Positions 52,701 through 60,504 of a stretch of 64,000 nucleotides of DNA are shown piece by piece. The position numbers and the translations under genes are program-made. This DNA is from an uncultured Prevotellaceae bacterium (lineage in GTDB: Bacteria > Bacteroidota > Bacteroidia > Bacteroidales > Bacteroidaceae), in contig CAMHUI010000004.1 in assembly GCA_946188345.1 (NCBI GenBank), forward strand, positions 28,211-92,210, given 5' to 3'. Under the pieces are notes generated by a model. It did not search any database. It saw nothing but the letters and a program-made list of their open reading frames with translations, and had not been told where the DNA came from. The first letter of the stretch is position 1, and every line of letters starts with the position of its first letter.

Positions 52701-54286
52701 ATCAGGTCCCAGTTGCCTTGTGCAGGATTGTTGGAGGTATTCTTCAATGCCTTGACGAAGATGGCCTGGTTGACGTCGGTCAGGTCGCTGGCAAACTCAC
52801 CCACTTGATAGGTCTGTCCACCGTAGGTATATTCGAAGGCTACAGCGAGCACCTGGTCGGTGAGCAGCGTGGTATTGAGGGTGATATATCCGAGAGCTGA
52901 GTTGACCTTATACTCCGAGGAGCTGAGCAGCACGGCACTCTCGAGCTTTTCGTAGTCGGTTCCTCCGACGAGTCCTGCCCCATCGAGGGTGGTGGCGGTC
53001 TGGTCGATGTCGCGGGCCGAGACAAGCGGTCCCACCATCTGGCTATACTCGGTGTTGGCGGCATTGGCCGGAATGGACATGCCTGTGGGAGTGAAGAGCG
53101 GGCTGCTGATGTGTTCGTTCTCGCCAAGGTCGGTCAGTGCGATGATGTCGCGGGTGTTCTGCGTCGTACCGCGCTTGTTGGTCACCCAGACTTCCACTCG
53201 GTTGATCTTCACGCCCGTCAGAAGATTGGGCAGGGTCTTCATGCCGTCGCTGTAGCGGTCGCGGAAATACTGCGAGAGGAAGAAGTGGCGGTTTTCTTCA
53301 TAGTTAGCCACGTTGAGCTCCTTGGTCGTCAGCTGCACGCCGCCCTTGGTTGATACGCTGGTGTTGGATGACTTCTTCTGCGAGACGACGGTCTGCAGCT
53401 TCAGCTTGCCGAACTGGAGGTCTGTGCGCAGACCGAAGAGTGAGCTGGCTCCTCGGATGAGCGAAGAGTTGGCGGGGAAGGACACGTTGCCAGCCTCGAC
53501 GAGCTTGATGATTTCGTCTTCCTTACCGTCGTACTTCAGCTTCATGTTCTGTGCATCGGCGGCGATGGTGGCATCGGTGTTGTAGTTGAGGTTCATGTTC
53601 ACCTTGTCGCCCACCTTACCATTCATGTTCAGGTTGATCTTCTCATCGAAGTCCATCGTTGTGGTTTTTCTGTTGCGGATGGGCAGTGAGGGGTTGTCGA
53701 CGTTCTTCATGGTGAGTCCGAACTTCAGCTCGGCCGTTCCCTGCGTCTTGATTCTCACACCGCCTGGACCAAACACTTTCTCGGCCGGGCCAAGGTCGAA
53801 GTGCATGTCGGTGAAGTCAAACTTCTCCTTGCCCTGGGCCTCATAAGTCTCGGCATTCTTCTTGCGGAAGAAGTCGGTGAAGAGCTGCTGCTGGCTCCAG
53901 TTCAGATACTCCTGCATGGACATCATGATGGGGGGGCTGACATAGCTGTTTCCGATGCGCTGGCCGAGCACGTAGCTGTCGAGTGTGTCGTTATAGACGA
54001 CGTTCTGCTGCAGGTTCTCCGGCCGCTGCAGGTCCATGGCGTTCTGCCGGAGGTCGTCGTCGGTGATGGGCACAGTGCGCTGCACCTTCCAGCGGGTGTG
54101 GAGCAAGGAGTCGGGGATGTCGTCCTCAGAGGCGAGCGTAGGCTGCGCCTTGGGCTTGGCAACGGTGTCAGGGGGAGCCGCCTGCTCAGGAGTCCGAGCC
54201 TGGGAGAAGGTTGATACAGACGCAGCATAGCTGACAACGACAGCCGCCAGCAATGCTAATAATAAGATGTGTCTGTATCTTTGCAT
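46709..54286 (-). CDS. sprA: SprA (Sov), outer-membrane translocon of the type IX secretion system
   Basis: At 2525 residues this is the giant beta-barrel of the T9SS, through which proteins with a C-terminal sorting domain cross the outer membrane. A signal peptide (MQRYRHILLLALLAAVVVSYA) is followed by TLDSYVLGQRIGNSYVSPPIMM and the SprA N-terminal regions with GPGGVRIKTQG; many aromatic-ended strands run to the C-terminus (RDFGFSLKFSLTR). No frameshift or internal stop is seen over 7.5 kb. The gene follows ruvA with an 8-bp gap, an order also known from other Bacteroidetes. Length is the usual 2400-2500 residues. porX at 62209 is its regulator partner. Confidence 0.96.
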   Translation of the reverse strand: MQRYRHILLLALLAAVVVSYAASVSTFSQARTPEQAAPPDTVAKPKAQPTLASEDDIPDSLLHTRWKVQRTVPITDDDLRQNAMDLQRPENLQQNVVYNDTLDSYVLGQRIGNSYVSPPIMMSMQEYLNWSQQQLFTDFFRKKNAETYEAQGKEKFDFTDMHFDLGPAEKVFGPGGVRIKTQGTAELKFGLTMKNVDNPSLPIRNRKTTTMDFDEKINLNMNGKVGDKVNMNLNYNTDATIAADAQNMKLKYDGKEDEIIKLVEAGNVSFPANSSLIRGASSLFGLRTDLQFGKLKLQTVVSQKKSSNTSVSTKGGVQLTTKELNVANYEENRHFFLSQYFRDRYSDGMKTLPNLLTGVKINRVEVWVTNKRGTTQNTRDIIALTDLGENEHISSPLFTPTGMSIPANAANTEYSQMVGPLVSARDIDQTATTLDGAGLVGGTDYEKLESAVLLSSSEYKVNSALGYITLNTTLLTDQVLAVAFEYTYGGQTYQVGEFASDLTDVNQAIFVKALKNTSNNPAQGNWDLMMKNAYRLDSSVEKDKFRLDVKFQSDTAGVYLSYIPESQVKDQPLIRLMGADRLDNNNKPHANGYFDYVEGYTVSGGTVFFPTVEPFGQNMYATLVEKGVPAAVAEKYAFTELYDSTQTVAKQIAEKNKYQIVAQYRGRGSNVISLGAVNVPQGSVVVTAGGVTLTEGTDYTVDYSAGEVRILNQSIIDAQTPVNVSSESNTDYGQMRKTMFGLNWEYDFTKNFQISGTLQHLYEQALTTKVSMGSEPLNNTLWGFNLNWKKESQWLTNLLDKIPLLHLTQPSNISFVGEFAQLIAGQSHGTQDNASYLDDFENTTSKADVSTPTSWMLSSVPSMFPESNDKSTFRSGYNRAQMAWYTIDPLFTRRSSSLTPGHIKSDLDQLSNHYVREVPVRELYPNRDQSTYNGATSMLPILNVAYYPNEPGPYNFNTDLKSNGELNNPQSHWGGMMRRLNTTDFEDANIEYIEFWLMDPFIYTRREGIENQYGGDLYFNLGEVSEDILRDGKKFQESGMPVDGSQSFTTTQWGKIPTQINNNYAFATSSGSRALQDVGLNGLADTEERAFPTYQDYLSQVQGKVDAAVWDSIYADPARDNYHYFRGSDYDQMQASILRRYKYINNPQGNSPDSDTRNESYDTSYKTTPDVEDLNQDYTLNEYEKYYQYHVSLRAQDLVVGQNFIVDKREGEPTLRNGNKEPVTWYQFRIPVDDFEQKFGTISDFSSIRFMRMFLTNFEHPIVLRFGSLDLVRGEWRVYEQNLDNVSGSGRLNVSEVNIEENNDKTPVNYVLPPGIRRVQDPSQPQLVESNEQALDMVVSNLSTGESKAVYKNTYTDLRQYKRLQLFVHANALEQNTTNLQDNQLALFIRLGSDYKSNYYEYEIPLKLTEPRNDYDRYSPTDVRLVWPEDNMLDVPLTIFTNLKRDRNRAKGQGLASYTREFSVYDADRPNNRVTVMGNPSLGEVKTMIIGVRNKSSEVKSGEVWVNELRLKEYNNEGGWAAQGNLNMQLSDLGTLNMQGRYLSEGFGGLEEGVATRSNENLMNYSITTSLDLGKFFPDKVKASVPLYYSVTKEESSPKYNPLDTDLELRDALDAMTNRHERDSIESIAVTKTTTTNFSLSNVRLGLQLDKRHPMPIDPANFSFSYSHSHRNTSGETTVYEREDNWQGRMSYQWVPVYKAFEPFKKKIKSKSKWLDLPKQLSFNWLPQNISFNTDINRVYHELQERDMEDLGGSSLPLTFNQQFLWNRDFSIKWDFTKNLHMSFQSATRAEIEEPYTPVNKDLYADRYEAWKDSVRTSIRNFGTPLDYNQDFSLSYKVPLNLIPIFSWVTADASYKAVYTWVRGSDLEDGTSLGNTITNNRTMSLNSTLNFEKLYNLIPFLKATNDRFNKEIRRTPATPKKTTPTTKKPDDKAQDGKSTDNKAGSALNQQLPKNKKGYEGEITLLPDTTVSVKHGKKSRRLIVTAKTEDGRTFPIKYKVFDDNTIKVLTKVDSATKVKVTVTAKEPLENLTWYRTAQSAARFLMMVRNVSVTYRNTNAMALPGFMPTIGDAFGQRRGDLLSPGLDFAFGMTGDDFIETARSNGWLLQSDDVATPATTNTNEDLQLRMTVEPVRNLKIDFNASRTKTAGKSIQYMYVGNPTTQTGTFNMTTISIGTAFEGMGSASNGYYSKSFERFCNSLEGYRQRVENRYDGVPYPAGTPLAGERFNPQNGGVNKYSADVLIPAFLSSYTNMKGNSLDIFPSLTRLLPNWSITYSGLSKLTWFRRTFKSVNLKHSYKSVFAVGSYSTYSTFMEYMGGLGFITDATTGMPIPNSMYNISTASINEQLQPFGIDVTFLNNMTAGIDYKKTRVLTLSMTSMQINEATSSDWSVKWGYKINDFNLFGGGGNSHRKVKSTKKDADGEEQQQNATQKQTKKNGVNHDLNLNATFTYRQQAAIIRDIASMASTANNGNKNFKFSLMADYTLSKLLTMTFYYEQLGNTPLLSSSSYPTTTRDFGFSLKFSLTR

Positions 54287-54294
54287 TTCTTAAT

Positions 54295-54912
54295 CTACTT
54301 AATCATCTGCAGTGCTTTCTTGATGACTTGCTCAACGGGCATGTCGGGCTCTGCAGTGAGGATGGAGGTGACAACCTTCGAAGACGGCGCGGGCGGGAAA
54401 CCCAACATCACCATGGCCTGCACGGCCTCGTTGCGTACGTCGTTGTTCACCATCATGTCGGCATGGCTGCCCGTTGCACTGAGTTCCGTGGCCACGCCAG
54501 AGGCGACAATCTTGTCCTTCAGGTCGACGATGATGCGCTGGGCCGTGCGCAGACCGATACCCTTCACGCTCTTCAGCATGCGTTCGTCGCCGTTGGCTAT
54601 GACGTTGCACAGCTCCTTGGGCGAGAGACTCGAGAGTATCATTCTGGCCGTGTTGGCTCCTACGCCACTCACCGTAATGAGCAGCCTATAGAGCTCGCGC
54701 TCTTGCTTCGTGGCGAAGCCATAGAGCGTGTAGGAATCGTCGCGCCCACCGGTCATAATAGCCTCGTGGACGTAGAGCTTCACTTCCTTCTGCGTCTGAA
54801 TGGCGCTGTAGGTGTTGAGCGAGATATTCAGCGCAAAGCCCACTCCATGAGCCTCAATAGTGGCCATGGTGGGGGTGATTTCCGCGAGTTCTCCCCTGAT
54901 GTATTCTATCAT
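54295..54912 (-). CDS. ruvA: Holliday junction branch migration protein RuvA
   Basis: Read from the ATG at 54912 ([20 protein letters not shown]) the protein has 205 residues. The N-terminal OB-fold ([26 protein letters not shown]) is followed by two helix-hairpin-helix motifs, [13 protein letters not shown] and [20 protein letters not shown], and a C-terminal helical domain ending [14 protein letters not shown] that binds RuvB. RuvA tetramers recognise four-way DNA junctions. An upstream in-frame ATG at 54954 would add 14 unlikely residues. The gene leads the sprA unit. Confidence 0.95.
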   Translation of the reverse strand: MIEYIRGELAEITPTMATIEAHGVGFALNISLNTYSAIQTQKEVKLYVHEAIMTGGRDDSYTLYGFATKQERELYRLLITVSGVGANTARMILSSLSPKELCNVIANGDERMLKSVKGIGLRTAQRIIVDLKDKIVASGVATELSATGSHADMMVNNDVRNEAVQAMVMLGFPPAPSSKVVTSILTAEPDMPVEQVIKKALQMIK

Positions 54913-55242
54913 ATACAAAAAACTTTTTAGCCGCCCCGCGAAGGCGGCGTTCACGTATTAATACATTCTTTCTAACGTCGCAAATGTCTTTTTTATTGTA
55001 TTGCGCTGAAAAAAAGTTGGTTTTTACCGTGGCTCCGCCCTGAAATCTTTGACTTTTCTCACTGACTTCAGCCGACAGTGACCAAGTTATCTTCCGATGA
55101 TAACAGGCACGTCAGCCGTTGATATCATTGAAAATATGAGTTAAATAAAATTAATAGCGACTCGATAATCTTGGCACTCTCCTGCCTTTTCTGTATTTTT
55201 GCAGGGCAAAATGACATCAAAAACAACGGATAACAAACAATT
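54913..55242. other. Intergenic region between ruvA and ddh
   Basis: No gene is seen. Near ruvA, GCCGCC at 54930-54935 pairs with GGCGGC at 54943-54948, which would be a hairpin in the ruvA leader. The right part holds the ddh promoter. A T-run tract and a few weak dyads (GTTATCTTCCGATGATAAC near 55086-55104) are also present. Confidence 0.5.
55170..55201 (+). promoter_or_regulatory. ddh promoter
   Basis: CTTG at 55170-55173, 20 bases, then TATTTTTG at 55194-55201. The start is inferred near 55205, with a leader of about 38 bases. Confidence 0.6.
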
Positions 55243-56142
55243 ATGAAGAAAATCAGAGCAGCCGTCGTCGGATACGGCAACATCGGACGCTACACCGTGG
55301 AGGCCCTTCAGGCTTCCCCCGACTTTGAAATTGCAGGCATCGTGCGCCGCCAGGGCGCTCAGGACAAGCCGCTCGAGCTGACACCCTACGAGGTGGTGAG
55401 CGACATCCGGGAGCTCAAAGACGTCGACGTGGCCATCCTCGCCACGCCAACCCGCAAATGCGAAGAAACTGCCAAGAAGATACTGCCACTGGGCATCAAC
55501 ACCGTCGACTCGTTTGACATCCATACTGGCATCGTTGACTATCGTCGCACCCTCGACGCCATCAACCGCCAGACGGGCACCGTCAGCGTCATCGCCGCAG
55601 GATGGGATCCGGGCAGCGACTCCATCGTGCGCACTCTCATGCAGAGCCTCGCGCCGAAAGGACTCAGCTACACCAACTTCGGACCAGGCATGTCGATGGG
55701 ACACAGCGTCTGCGTGCGCTCGAAGGATGGCGTACGCAATGCCCTCTCAATGACCATCCCCCTCGGCGAAGGCATCCACCGACGCATGGTCTACGTCGAA
55801 CTGGAACCAGGCGTAAGCCTCGAGAAAGTGACGGCAGACATCAAGGCTGACCCCTACTTCGCCAACGACGAGACACACGTCTTCCAGGTTGAGAGCGTCG
55901 ACGACGTACGCGACATGGGCCATGGTGTGAACCTCGTCCGCAAGGGTGTCTCCGGAAAGACCCAGAACCAGCACTTCGAGTTCAACATGACCATCAACAA
56001 CCCCGCCCTCACCGCCCAGGTGCTCGTCAACGTTGCCCGCGCCACCCTGCGCCAGCAACCCGGTTGCTATACGATGGTAGAGTTGCCCGTCATCGACCTC
56101 CTGCCCGGCGACAGGGAAGAGCTCATCCGCCATCTGGTATAA
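55243..56142 (+). CDS. ddh: meso-diaminopimelate D-dehydrogenase
   Basis: The 299-residue NADPH enzyme makes meso-diaminopimelate from tetrahydrodipicolinate in one step, for lysine and peptidoglycan. The N-terminal Rossmann fold is AAVVGYGNIGRYTVEAL; then AILATPTRKCEETAKKI, NTVDSFDIH, GWDPGSDSIVRTL and the substrate-binding NFGPGMSMGHSV are all family motifs. It is common in Bacteroidales. The next gene follows after 75 bp without a terminator. Confidence 0.95.
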   Translation: MKKIRAAVVGYGNIGRYTVEALQASPDFEIAGIVRRQGAQDKPLELTPYEVVSDIRELKDVDVAILATPTRKCEETAKKILPLGINTVDSFDIHTGIVDYRRTLDAINRQTGTVSVIAAGWDPGSDSIVRTLMQSLAPKGLSYTNFGPGMSMGHSVCVRSKDGVRNALSMTIPLGEGIHRRMVYVELEPGVSLEKVTADIKADPYFANDETHVFQVESVDDVRDMGHGVNLVRKGVSGKTQNQHFEFNMTINNPALTAQVLVNVARATLRQQPGCYTMVELPVIDLLPGDREELIRHLV

Positions 56143-56217
56143 GCCGCCGTCACCCAGCAGGCCGCAAAGTAGTTGCTGCCTGCCCCACCCTTTACACTTC
56201 AGAATATAAAGAAAACT

Positions 56218-56601
56218 ATGAAAAATAAAAAACTGCTACTGGCCGCATCCGTCATGCTGATGAGCATGATGCCTGCCGGCAACGTCATCACCAAGCAAGG
56301 TGGTGAGACCATCGTCAACACCAAGACGCTCACTAAAGCCATCCGAGGCTATAAGTACACAACCCCCGTGGAAATCCACATCAAAGGCAACAAAATCACC
56401 AAAGTGGAAGCCCTGCCCACCAAGGAGACGCCCGAGTTCTTCGACTTGGCCAAGGCCGTGCTGAAGAAATATGCCGGCAAGGACATCAAGAAGGCACAAA
56501 CCATGAAAGTAGATGCCGTCTCTGGGGCCACTATGTCATCGGAAGCACTCATCAAGAACGTGCAGGAAGGCCTCAGATACTACGAAGAGAACCAAAAATA
56601 A
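56218..56601 (+). CDS. Small FMN-binding domain protein
   Basis: From the ATG at 56218 the protein has 127 residues with a signal peptide-like or membrane-anchoring start (MKNKKLLLAASVMLMSMM). The FMN-binding motif DAVSGATMSSEALIKNV is intact; in related NqrC/RnfG domains the second Thr/Ser of SGAT-x-S carries FMN attached by ApbE. No redox cysteine or haem motif is present. It lies 26 bp upstream of the flavodiiron gene, so it may be an electron carrier to it. No apbE is in the window. Confidence 0.8.
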   Translation: MKNKKLLLAASVMLMSMMPAGNVITKQGGETIVNTKTLTKAIRGYKYTTPVEIHIKGNKITKVEALPTKETPEFFDLAKAVLKKYAGKDIKKAQTMKVDAVSGATMSSEALIKNVQEGLRYYEENQK

Positions 56602-56627
56602 CAAACCACTTACCACAAACATTCTCT

Positions 56628-57821
56628 ATGGCAAAACAAATAACCGACAAAGTAAGCTGGGTCGGTAAAGTTGACTGGGAGCTCACCCGCTTCCATGGTG
56701 ACGAATATTCCACCCACCGAGGCAGCAGCTACAACTCCTATCTCATCCGCGACCGGAAAGTGGCACTCGTCGACACCGTCTGGCAACCCTACGACCGTGA
56801 GTTCGTAAGCAGGCTAAAGCAGGAAATCAACCTCCACGACATCGACTATATCGTAATGAACCACAATGAGATAGACCACAGCGGAGCCCTGCCCGAACTG
56901 ATGCGCGAGATACCTGATACGCCCATCTACTGCACACAGAAAGGCGAAGCCATCCTTCGCGGACACTATCATCAGGACTGGAACTTCATCAACGTCAAGA
57001 CGGGTGACACTCTCTCGCTGGGCGATACCACACTGACCTTCGTCGAAATGAACATGCTGCACTGGCCCGACTCCATGCTCACCTATTTCGACGGCGACGG
57101 TGGCATCATGTTCTCTAACGACGCCTTCGGACAGCACTTTGCAACAGAGTCGCTCTACAACGACACCGTCTGTGAGGCTGAACTGATGTATGAGGCTGAG
57201 AAATACTTCGTCAACATCCTCAACCTCTACAGCCCCATGGTGCTGAAAAAGATACAGCTGATTCTCTCGATGAACCTCTCGGTGCGCATGATCTGCCCAA
57301 GCCACGGAGTGATCTGGAAGAACCAACCGATGCAAATCATTGAAAAATATCAGGCTTGGGCCAATGCCTACCAGGAGAACCAGATTACCATTGTCTACGA
57401 CACCATGTGGCAATCAACACGCAAGATGGCTGAAGCCATTGCCGACGGCATCCGCGATGCTGCGCCCAATACAATGGTCAAGATACTGAACATCACCCAC
57501 GACGACAAGAACGATGTCCTCACCGAGATATTCCGGTCGAAGGCCGTCCTCGTAGGCTCACCTACCATCAACTATGGCCATTCCTTCGCCATTGCAGGAC
57601 TGCTGGAGATGATGAAGGGCCTAAAGTTCAAGAAGAAGAAAGCTGCTGCCTTTGGCTCCTACGGATGGAGCGGCGATGCGGTCAAACAAATCAGTGCCCG
57701 ACTGGCAGAGGCTGGATTCGAACTCGTGAACGAAGGCATCAGCAAGCTGTGGGTGCCCGACCAGACAAGCCTTGACGACTGCCGGACCTATGGCCGGGAT
57801 TTTGCCGACGCGTTGTCGTAA
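56628..57821 (+). CDS. Flavodiiron protein (FprA-type A flavoprotein)
   Basis: The 397-residue protein has the metallo-beta-lactamase-like N-terminal domain, with the diiron ligand motif H79-x-E-x-D-H84 (NHNEIDHSG), further ligands in NMLHWPDSM and SNDAFGQHF and CPSHGVIW, and a C-terminal flavodoxin domain (TIVYDTMWQSTRKMAEAIADGI, the FMN-binding loop; LVGSPTINYGHSF; AFGSYGWSG). Such proteins reduce O2 to water or NO to N2O and protect anaerobes. It follows the small FMN-binding protein by 26 bp and is closed by a terminator. Confidence 0.95.
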   Translation: MAKQITDKVSWVGKVDWELTRFHGDEYSTHRGSSYNSYLIRDRKVALVDTVWQPYDREFVSRLKQEINLHDIDYIVMNHNEIDHSGALPELMREIPDTPIYCTQKGEAILRGHYHQDWNFINVKTGDTLSLGDTTLTFVEMNMLHWPDSMLTYFDGDGGIMFSNDAFGQHFATESLYNDTVCEAELMYEAEKYFVNILNLYSPMVLKKIQLILSMNLSVRMICPSHGVIWKNQPMQIIEKYQAWANAYQENQITIVYDTMWQSTRKMAEAIADGIRDAAPNTMVKILNITHDDKNDVLTEIFRSKAVLVGSPTINYGHSFAIAGLLEMMKGLKFKKKKAAAFGSYGWSGDAVKQISARLAEAGFELVNEGISKLWVPDQTSLDDCRTYGRDFADALS

Positions 57822-57842
57822 AAAAACTTCTATCAAAAAGAC

Positions 57843-57882
57843 AAGGGGCGAAATGCACTGGACAATGTGCGCTTCGCCCCTT
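57843..57882. terminator. Bidirectional terminator
   Basis: AAGGGGCGAA at 57843-57852 pairs with TTCGCCCCTT at 57873-57882, with GCAC/GTGC inside. It separates the convergent flavodiiron and response-regulator genes. Confidence 0.82.
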
Positions 57883-57888
57883 TCTTAT

Positions 57889-58500
57889 TTATACCAAATG
57901 TTGTTCAATAGCCATTCTGACAAGCGTGGCAGTGTTGGGAGAGCCGAGTTTCTGGCGAATATATTTGGTGTAGCTATGCACCGTCTCGAAGGCGAGACAT
58001 AACTGGTCGGCAATCTCTTTCTGAGAGTATCCGTCGACGATAAGCCGTAGGATTTCCCGCTCGCGAACCGTCAGCTGGGCGGGACACTCTTGACCACAAC
58101 ACATTATTTGGCGGGCTTCCTCGCAAATATAGGCAGCCCCTTTGGCAACGGTCTCAATGGCTTCCTTGAGTTCATCGGCACTACAGCTCTTGAGCAGATA
58201 GCCCTCCACGTTGTTGTTCAGGGCACGCTTGATGACGGCGGGCTCAGCATACATGGTGAAGATGATGATGCGTGTCTGCGGACTCTGCCGGCGCAACTGT
58301 CCGACAGCATCGATGCCGTCGCCATCGGGCAAGGCCACATCGAGCAGCAGTATGTCAGGATGGTGCTCAGCCAAAAACGAAACGGCAGACTCAAGGGTGC
58401 CACAAATGGCAACGACTCGGGCTGATGATTGGGAGTGAATAAGTTGGGAAACACCTTCTGCAACAAGACGATGGTCGTCGGCTATCACTATTTGTATCAT
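57889..58500 (-). CDS. NarL/LuxR-type response regulator
   Basis: The 203-residue protein has a receiver domain with phosphoacceptor D54 (PDILLLDVALPDGDG), acidic pair DD at residues 8-9, T in FTMYAEP and K in YLLKSCS, and a C-terminal LuxR helix-turn-helix (LTVREREILRLIVDGYSQKEIADQLCLAFETVHSYTKYIRQKLG). It binds DNA when phosphorylated. It is 85 bp downstream of the sensor kinase stop but has its own promoter, with a CCCCC-N4-GGGGG palindrome directly upstream of the -33 site (58568-58581). Confidence 0.94.
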   Translation of the reverse strand: MIQIVIADDHRLVAEGVSQLIHSQSSARVVAICGTLESAVSFLAEHHPDILLLDVALPDGDGIDAVGQLRRQSPQTRIIIFTMYAEPAVIKRALNNNVEGYLLKSCSADELKEAIETVAKGAAYICEEARQIMCCGQECPAQLTVREREILRLIVDGYSQKEIADQLCLAFETVHSYTKYIRQKLGSPNTATLVRMAIEQHLV

Positions 58501-58535
58501 ACGCTCTTAAGGCTTTGATGGATGGTTTTCGGCTG

Positions 58536-58581
58536 CAAAGATAGTGACTTTCCTGCTTTTCCGCAACCCCCCATTTGGGGG
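58536..58581 (-). promoter_or_regulatory. Response-regulator promoter with CCCCC-N4-GGGGG palindrome
   Basis: On the minus strand GTTG (58567-58564), 20 bases, then TATCTTTG (58543-58536). The palindrome CCCCCATTTGGGGG (58568-58581) abuts the -33 site and is centred 35 bases from the -7 box centre, about -42 from the start. The same order and distances occur at the ompA promoter. Confidence 0.65.
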
Positions 58582-58585
58582 TTTC

Positions 58586-60499
58586 TTAGGTAGTATGAGG
58601 TATCTCGATATTGATTTCCGTTCCTTTCCCTGGTTCCGACACCATATCAAGCCTTCCGCCAACGACGCTCAGCCGCTCCTGAAGGTTCTGCAGTCCGGAA
58701 CCTTCTTCCTGTCCCAGATGGCTCTTGAGCCCACCGTTGCCATCATCGCTGACATTAATGGCCGTGAAGTCTTCGCCCGCCACCATCTGCACCCTGATAT
58801 GCTCGGCCCCGGAACTCTTCACTGCGTTGTTCACAAGTTCATAGACAATGCAGTAGATGGTCTCTTCGTGACGGATGCGTTTCTCGTCGCCCACGAAAGA
58901 GAAGGTGACATTCTTCATAGTCTGGCAATAGTCGCGCAGGGCAGTGCGCAGACCGTGGCGCTGCAATGAGTCGGGCAACAGATGGTGCGACACGTTGCGC
59001 ATCTCGCTGATGGCCTCGTCGGTCAGCACAACGGCTGTCTTGTCCTGTTGAGCATCGTCGGCAGGAATGCTGTCAGCAAGTTTCAGTTTCAGTGCCGTCA
59101 GGATGCCTCCCAGCCGGTCGTGCAGGTCGCGGGCTATGCGGACACGCTCTTCCTGTTCGCCCTGAAGTTTGGCAACAATCCGAGAGCGCTCCTGATTCAG
59201 CCGGATGTTGCGCCAGACGAGATAGATGGCCAGCAACGAAAGCAGGAGCAGGGCCACTGAGAGGGCCGTGATGACCATCAGCCAGCGACGCTGCTGCTCG
59301 AGATGGCTGATGGTGAGTCCTTTCTTATCAGTCTCATAGATGACTTCCATCTCAGAGAGGGCCGACTGATAGTGGTCTGTGGCAAACTGCTCCATCATGT
59401 TATATATCTTGTTGACATAGGTGCGAGCCTCGTCTTTCTGACCAAGTTCGATGCAGATATGGGCCAGCAGGACGTAACAGCTGACGTCGGTGAAGCTGGC
59501 CAGGGAGTCTTCGTGGACCGACTGAAGGGCATAGTCGTAGGCCTGCTGCCACTGATTCTCGGCCATGGCCACCTCGGCATTAACGGCGAAGATGTCGCAA
59601 CGATTCTCCGACATCAGGTCGCCATCTGCAAAGGTAAGCGCCTCGCGGGCATAGGCCTTGGTCTTGGGCAGGTTACGATAGGCATCCTTCAGATAGATAC
59701 GTGCCAGCTCGGCCAGGATGGTGGTATAGTCACCGGGCTCTTCAGCGCGGTGAGCGTGGTAGTAGCCGTAGGCGGCCTGCGCCGTCTGCAATGCCTTGGC
59801 CGGATCTTGACCGAGGTAGACCTTTGTCAGTCCCTTCTGAGCCAGGGCCACCATGAGCGAGTCTTCAGAGAGCTTTCCCTTCTCGATGGCCTTCAGGAAG
59901 TTCTGTTCAGCACTCTGCATGTTGCCCATCGAGAGATACATCTCGCCGATGTTATGATAGATGATGGTCTGGCTCTGCAGCCAGTTGTGGCGTTCGAAGA
60001 TGGGCAATGCGCGCTGGTAGTACTCAATGGCAAGGTGACATTTGTCCTGCAGGTTATACAGGTTGCCGATGGCCCCATATAGCTGCGAGAGGTTGTCGTC
60101 GATGTCTTCCTGTGTGTACCTTGGGTCACCCTTGAGCGAGTCGGTGACGGCCAGCGCCTGCTGAAAATAACCAAGAGCGGTGTCGAAGTCATCATCGCCA
60201 TAGGCTGCCAGACCGAGGTTATAGAGGGCACTCTCGCGGGCATTGGGTGTATCGAGCTGATAGCTCAGTGCCAGCGCCTTCCGTGCATACATGACAGCCT
60301 TGTCGCCGTCAAGAGGCATGTAGCCGCTCATCAAATCCATGTAAGCCTTCAGCAGTTCCTTCCCCTTCGGAGGATGGCTGCCGGCAAGTGCCGCCTCGGT
60401 CTCTTCGATGTGGCGGTTGCGATGGTCACGATAGGCGTGAAGAACAGCTATGTTGCACAACAACAATGAGATAAGAATAGCAAGTCTAAATTTCTTCAT
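58586..60499 (-). CDS. Sensor histidine kinase with TPR sensor region
   Basis: From the ATG at 60499 the protein has 637 residues: a signal or anchor sequence, a periplasmic region with several TPR-like repeats (YNLGLAAYGDDDFDTALGYFQQAL, IYHNIGEMYLSMGNMQSAEQNFLKAI), one transmembrane helix near residues 400-420 (LMVITALSVALLLLSLLAIYLVW), then a HisKA_3 domain with the phosphoacceptor H460 in RIARDLHDRLGGIL, and a HATPase region with NVSDDGNGG and GSGLQNLQERL. It pairs with the NarL-type regulator next door. The -7 box (60505-60512) lies so close to the ATG that the mRNA could be leaderless. Confidence 0.92.
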   Translation of the reverse strand: MKKFRLAILISLLLCNIAVLHAYRDHRNRHIEETEAALAGSHPPKGKELLKAYMDLMSGYMPLDGDKAVMYARKALALSYQLDTPNARESALYNLGLAAYGDDDFDTALGYFQQALAVTDSLKGDPRYTQEDIDDNLSQLYGAIGNLYNLQDKCHLAIEYYQRALPIFERHNWLQSQTIIYHNIGEMYLSMGNMQSAEQNFLKAIEKGKLSEDSLMVALAQKGLTKVYLGQDPAKALQTAQAAYGYYHAHRAEEPGDYTTILAELARIYLKDAYRNLPKTKAYAREALTFADGDLMSENRCDIFAVNAEVAMAENQWQQAYDYALQSVHEDSLASFTDVSCYVLLAHICIELGQKDEARTYVNKIYNMMEQFATDHYQSALSEMEVIYETDKKGLTISHLEQQRRWLMVITALSVALLLLSLLAIYLVWRNIRLNQERSRIVAKLQGEQEERVRIARDLHDRLGGILTALKLKLADSIPADDAQQDKTAVVLTDEAISEMRNVSHHLLPDSLQRHGLRTALRDYCQTMKNVTFSFVGDEKRIRHEETIYCIVYELVNNAVKSSGAEHIRVQMVAGEDFTAINVSDDGNGGLKSHLGQEEGSGLQNLQERLSVVGGRLDMVSEPGKGTEINIEIPHTT

Positions 60500-60504
60500 G
60501 CGGA

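Noticed and set aside
55086..55104. GTTATC-N7-GATAAC dyad as an operator of ddh
   Set aside because: It is about 65 bp above the -33 site, with no second copy and no known regulator; too weak to list as a site.
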